Shown here piece by piece: positions 60,141 through 64,000 of a DNA stretch of 64,000 nucleotides (position 1 is the first letter of the stretch; every line of letters begins with the position of its first letter). The notes under the pieces are model-generated. The model was not told the DNA's origin, searched no databases, and worked only from the letters and a program-made list of their open reading frames with translations. This stretch comes from Elmis aenea (Eukaryota; Arthropoda; Insecta; Coleoptera; Elmidae): assembly GCA_947652605.1 (NCBI GenBank), contig OX393577.1, positions 70,828,108-70,892,107 on the forward strand, read 5' to 3'. The position numbers and the translations under genes were made by a program.

Positions 60141-60698
60141 ATGTAATATGCACCTCGGCCAAAACGTACTTTTTGACCTTGATACATAAATAACTATTAG
60201 AAATCATTAAACATATTGTTTACAGCTGTTAAAAGTTTCGAAAAAATTTCGAATTGCATACCCTTGCGATTTTTTTGGGGAAAAAACAAATATTGTGCAA
60301 TGGGCTACACGTAAAAATTTTAAAAACTCCCTCAGGAATATATATCGACTATAAATACGCTGAATACATTACCCTTTTGTGTTATTGTAAGGGTGTTACA
60401 GTAAAAAGTTTATTCAAATAATTAAGGAAGCTCAAAAGTATCTTACAATTTTTTCGTTTTTAAATAAAATATTGAATTAAAGTAGTTAGGCCTTGTATTA
60501 AATCGCATTGCTTAAAAATTCCCGTTTAAATTTTAAGTTCCAGTTACTGATAACATTAAAATGTAATCAAAAATTTATATTTTTACATAAAAAAAAATTC
60601 CGTGTAAAATTTTTATCGTATAAACGTCAATTACAACGTTTTTTTTTACTTATTAATAAAACTTACTTGGAAATGATATATTTGTAACAATTTGGCAC
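60141..60698. other. intergenic with a diverged 170-bp-type repeat copy
   Basis: Around 60200-60290 the sequence (AAACATATTGTTTACAGCTG, then TTTCGAAAAAATTTCG) resembles the degenerate repeat at 39365. The remainder is AT-rich. Confidence 0.4.
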
Positions 60699-60707
60699 TA
60701 TATAAAT
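60699..60707 (+). promoter_or_regulatory. TATA box of SP19
   Basis: TATATAAAT, about 37-45 bp upstream of the start codon. Confidence 0.6.
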
Positions 60708-60743
60708 GAAAACAGAGAAGTGTATTTATTTAGAACAGTGAAA

Positions 60744-61857
<1,114 letters not shown>

Positions 61858-63173
61858 TACCTTGAAACTTATGGTTTATGGTCCCAGCTTTGAAAAACAT
61901 AAAAATCTTTTTTTAAATATAAACAACTATAAAATATAAATAAAATATGGCTCAATCAATTTCATATTAAGCGTTTTTATTCCTTTTAATATTCGTTGTA
62001 TTAAGGGAGCTCTACGCTTTGTACAATAGTTATAAAAGTTTATTGAAAAACTGAATCAGAAATAATTAAAAAAATCGCCATAAGAAGTATATGTCTATGA
62101 TTTAATCAGAATGCAAATAATTTGCAATATTTGGAGACACCATAGAGAAATGTGAAAATATAAAAATTATAAACAAGTACTAGCATAATAAAATTAACAA
62201 CAATTGGCTTAAAACATTGTCTAAGAAACATGCGACAGGACACTGTTCTCGTCCCAATTAGAGTGAAATAAAACGCTAAATTAAAAATAACACTGAAAGT
62301 TTTATAAGAAAAATATTATTTTTTGAAGACGTTGGTTTAATAACTTGTTTACATTTAAAACAGTATTTTTAAACGTCCCTGTGCTTATCAGCATTAAATA
62401 TGGTACAAAATTATGGTTAATACACATGGGCGTCCGCAGAAAATTATCCAAGGGGAGGGGAGGCAAAGCTTGCAGACCAAATTTTCCACAACTGATTATC
62501 AGGAGTGCATTAAAATATTAACGAACCTTTAACTTGACCCTCTTTCATTTGGTCACTAATGGAGTACTCGATTTCAGGGACGGGCAAGTGCCCCGTTTGT
62601 CCTCCCCTATGCCCTATGTTAATATAAGAAAAAATATCATAAAATAATTAAATTTAAATATTTTCAACTTTCACGGTAACAGTGTAGCAAATTATCACTA
62701 GTAAAGGCAACTAGTTTACCTACCTTAAAAATATTAGTATATGCAACCAATACAACGCAGTTGTGAAACATTGCATAACCACATATTATGAGGCGTGTTA
62801 GTTAATTTAACTTTACACTTAACTTTAGATGCCATCTTATTATAAATGTGAAGCTAAAATTCTATACCGACTGAGTAATGATTAAAACACTTAAAAGAGA
62901 TAATAAAATTTTGTGTTTTAATATCACAAGTACATATTAACATTCAATATACATGGTTCTGTTGTTTGTAAATTTAATAGACTGCACTGTATTCACATCA
63001 ATGTAAATTAAATATCACAAGTTTTATTATTTATTATGTACAAATTAATATAAATCTCAAATAAAATATAAATTACAATAAATGACATTAGTTCATATAC
63101 ATATAAACAATGACCCTATTTTTCTTAGTATACACATCAAATTAACTATTTGGAAATGATCCACATACAATAA
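61858..63173. other. intergenic with a probable transposon fragment
   Basis: A GC-richer segment at about 62424-62625 begins ACATGGGCGTCCGCAG and ends near CCTCCCCTATGCCCTATG. It is unlike its surroundings and looks like an old repeat copy, family unknown. The remainder is AT-rich and includes the AIP 3' UTR. Confidence 0.4.
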
Positions 63174-64000
63174 TTACTTTCCAAATAAATTCTTGAACCT
63201 CTCTTTGTCTTCTTTGTCTTTGGTTTTCAAAAGTTCATCAACTTTTTGAAGCTCTTTTTCAACAACAAGAGCCAAAGAAGCATCCAGTTCCATTACTCTG
63301 TTAAAGTCTTGTTTTGCTTCATTGCTATTCCAAACAGCTACATGCGCTTTTGCTCGTCTAAACAATGCTTTTACGTTATCTGCAATTAATTGACAAATAG
63401 AGAGAAAATAACAGGAGCTCCCGGTTCTTACCAGGTTCACTCTGTAAAACCGTTGAGCAATGCTCAATGACTGGATAATAATCATGGTCACTGAGTTTAC
63501 ATTGGGAAAAATTTAACAGCAAAGGAATTTTTTGTTTATTCAAGGCAAGCCACTCTGTGTCGTGCGGCTTCTCCCTGTAATTAAAATATAATGAACATAA
63601 TGAAAACAGACCACGCTGTAAGTAGATTCATTTTTTTACTAACTTCAGCATCATTTGTTCCAACACAGCTATTGCTTGTGCATAATTATCTGCAGCTTCT
63701 TTGTAATTTTTATCTTTAAATAATGCATTTCCCTTATCCCTTAATTGTGGTACCAATTTGATTCTTTCATCTTCACTCATCTGCCAATGTTCCTTTTCAT
63801 ATTCCTCTGGTTGCTCTACTTTCAGCAGTTCTGAATAAACAAAACAAAAATACATTAACTCTGGTACACTAGCGAACGAAAATATTGCACTAACCTATCG
63901 TAAATTCCAAGTTACATGGATTTTTAAATAGATCATTTAAATCATCATAGCCTAGGCCCTCAGTTTGTAGTGTCATCGCACAACAATGACTTTTGCGTTC
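63174..64000 (-). CDS. AIP: AIP-like TPR co-chaperone, 3' part (5' end outside window)
   Basis: Four minus-strand exons are visible: 63895-64000 (continues beyond the window), 63644-63830, 63432-63574 and 63174-63379 (stop). Joined in frame they encode the C-terminal part of an AIP/XAP2 protein. It starts with the end of the FKBP-like domain (RKSHCCAMT, then LFKNPCNLEF), passes through ELLKVEQPEEYEKEHWQMS and continues into three TPR motifs (KGNALFKDKNYKEAADNY; LNFSQCKLSDHDYYPVIEHC; VKALFRRAKAHVAVWN). It ends with a charged helix (KTKDKEDKERFKNLFGK). The protein binds Hsp90 and client receptors in the cytosol. The carboxylate-clamp type residues Lys/Arg in KALFRRAKAH fit Hsp90 tail binding. 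The match to the vertebrate protein runs over the whole visible length. Confidence 0.93.

Overview
The window looks like nuclear DNA from an insect, most likely a beetle (inference). It is AT-rich, genes have short GT-AG introns, housekeeping genes flank the region, and midgut-type serine proteases and lipases are expanded in tandem. There is no bacterial, phage or organellar signal. A run of N at 25528-25727 marks an assembly gap.

Left flank (1-8040): a possible last exon of an unknown gene, then C1QBP/p32 (+, 5 exons), TRIAP1/Mdm35 (-, 2 exons) and HPS4 (+, 8 exons, 869 aa). The last HPS4 intron holds an intronless 168-codon four-helix membrane protein gene on the same strand. Right flank (63174-64000): the 3' part of AIP on the minus strand, whose start lies beyond the window. 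The stretch 8071-11100 is a block of tandem repeats: a short minisatellite, a 189-bp doublet, nine copies of a 177-bp unit interrupted by a displaced cassette, and three copies of a 149-bp unit.

Core (11661-61857): 19 complete S1-family serine protease genes, called SP1 to SP19 here in window order, plus one degenerate copy and one possible orphan signal exon. All 19 have the same layout: exon 1 encodes the signal peptide and ends in phase 1, exon 2 runs through the catalytic His and ends in phase 2, and exon 3 carries the catalytic Asp and Ser. I assembled every exon by hand, and every total length is a multiple of three (248-256 aa). Most proteins have Gly at position 189 and Asp at 226 (chymotrypsin numbering, aligned by motif), the arrangement known from crab collagenases (brachyurins). 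Two groups can be told apart at positions 215-216: Trp-Gly type in the central minus-strand block (SP6-SP14), and Met-Val type in the left (SP2-SP5) and right (SP15-SP19) parts. Two inverted pancreatic-type lipase genes sit between the left and central parts; one is cut by the assembly gap.

Several members carry changes expected to abolish or alter activity: SP3 has Ala for the catalytic Ser, SP12 has Tyr for oxyanion-hole Gly193 and no Arg at the activation site, SP8 has no activation Arg, SP18 has lost the whole activation motif, and SP7 has a rebuilt pocket. The array may therefore combine secreted gut proteases with non-catalytic homologues.

Mobile elements between the genes include a 458-bp hAT-type MITE with perfect 8-bp target duplications, two 1.3-kb TA-flanked elements with subterminal repeats (one with a decayed pogo/Tigger-like transposase end), several small MITEs with TACAGGGTG-like ends, and a foldback element with 59-bp arms.
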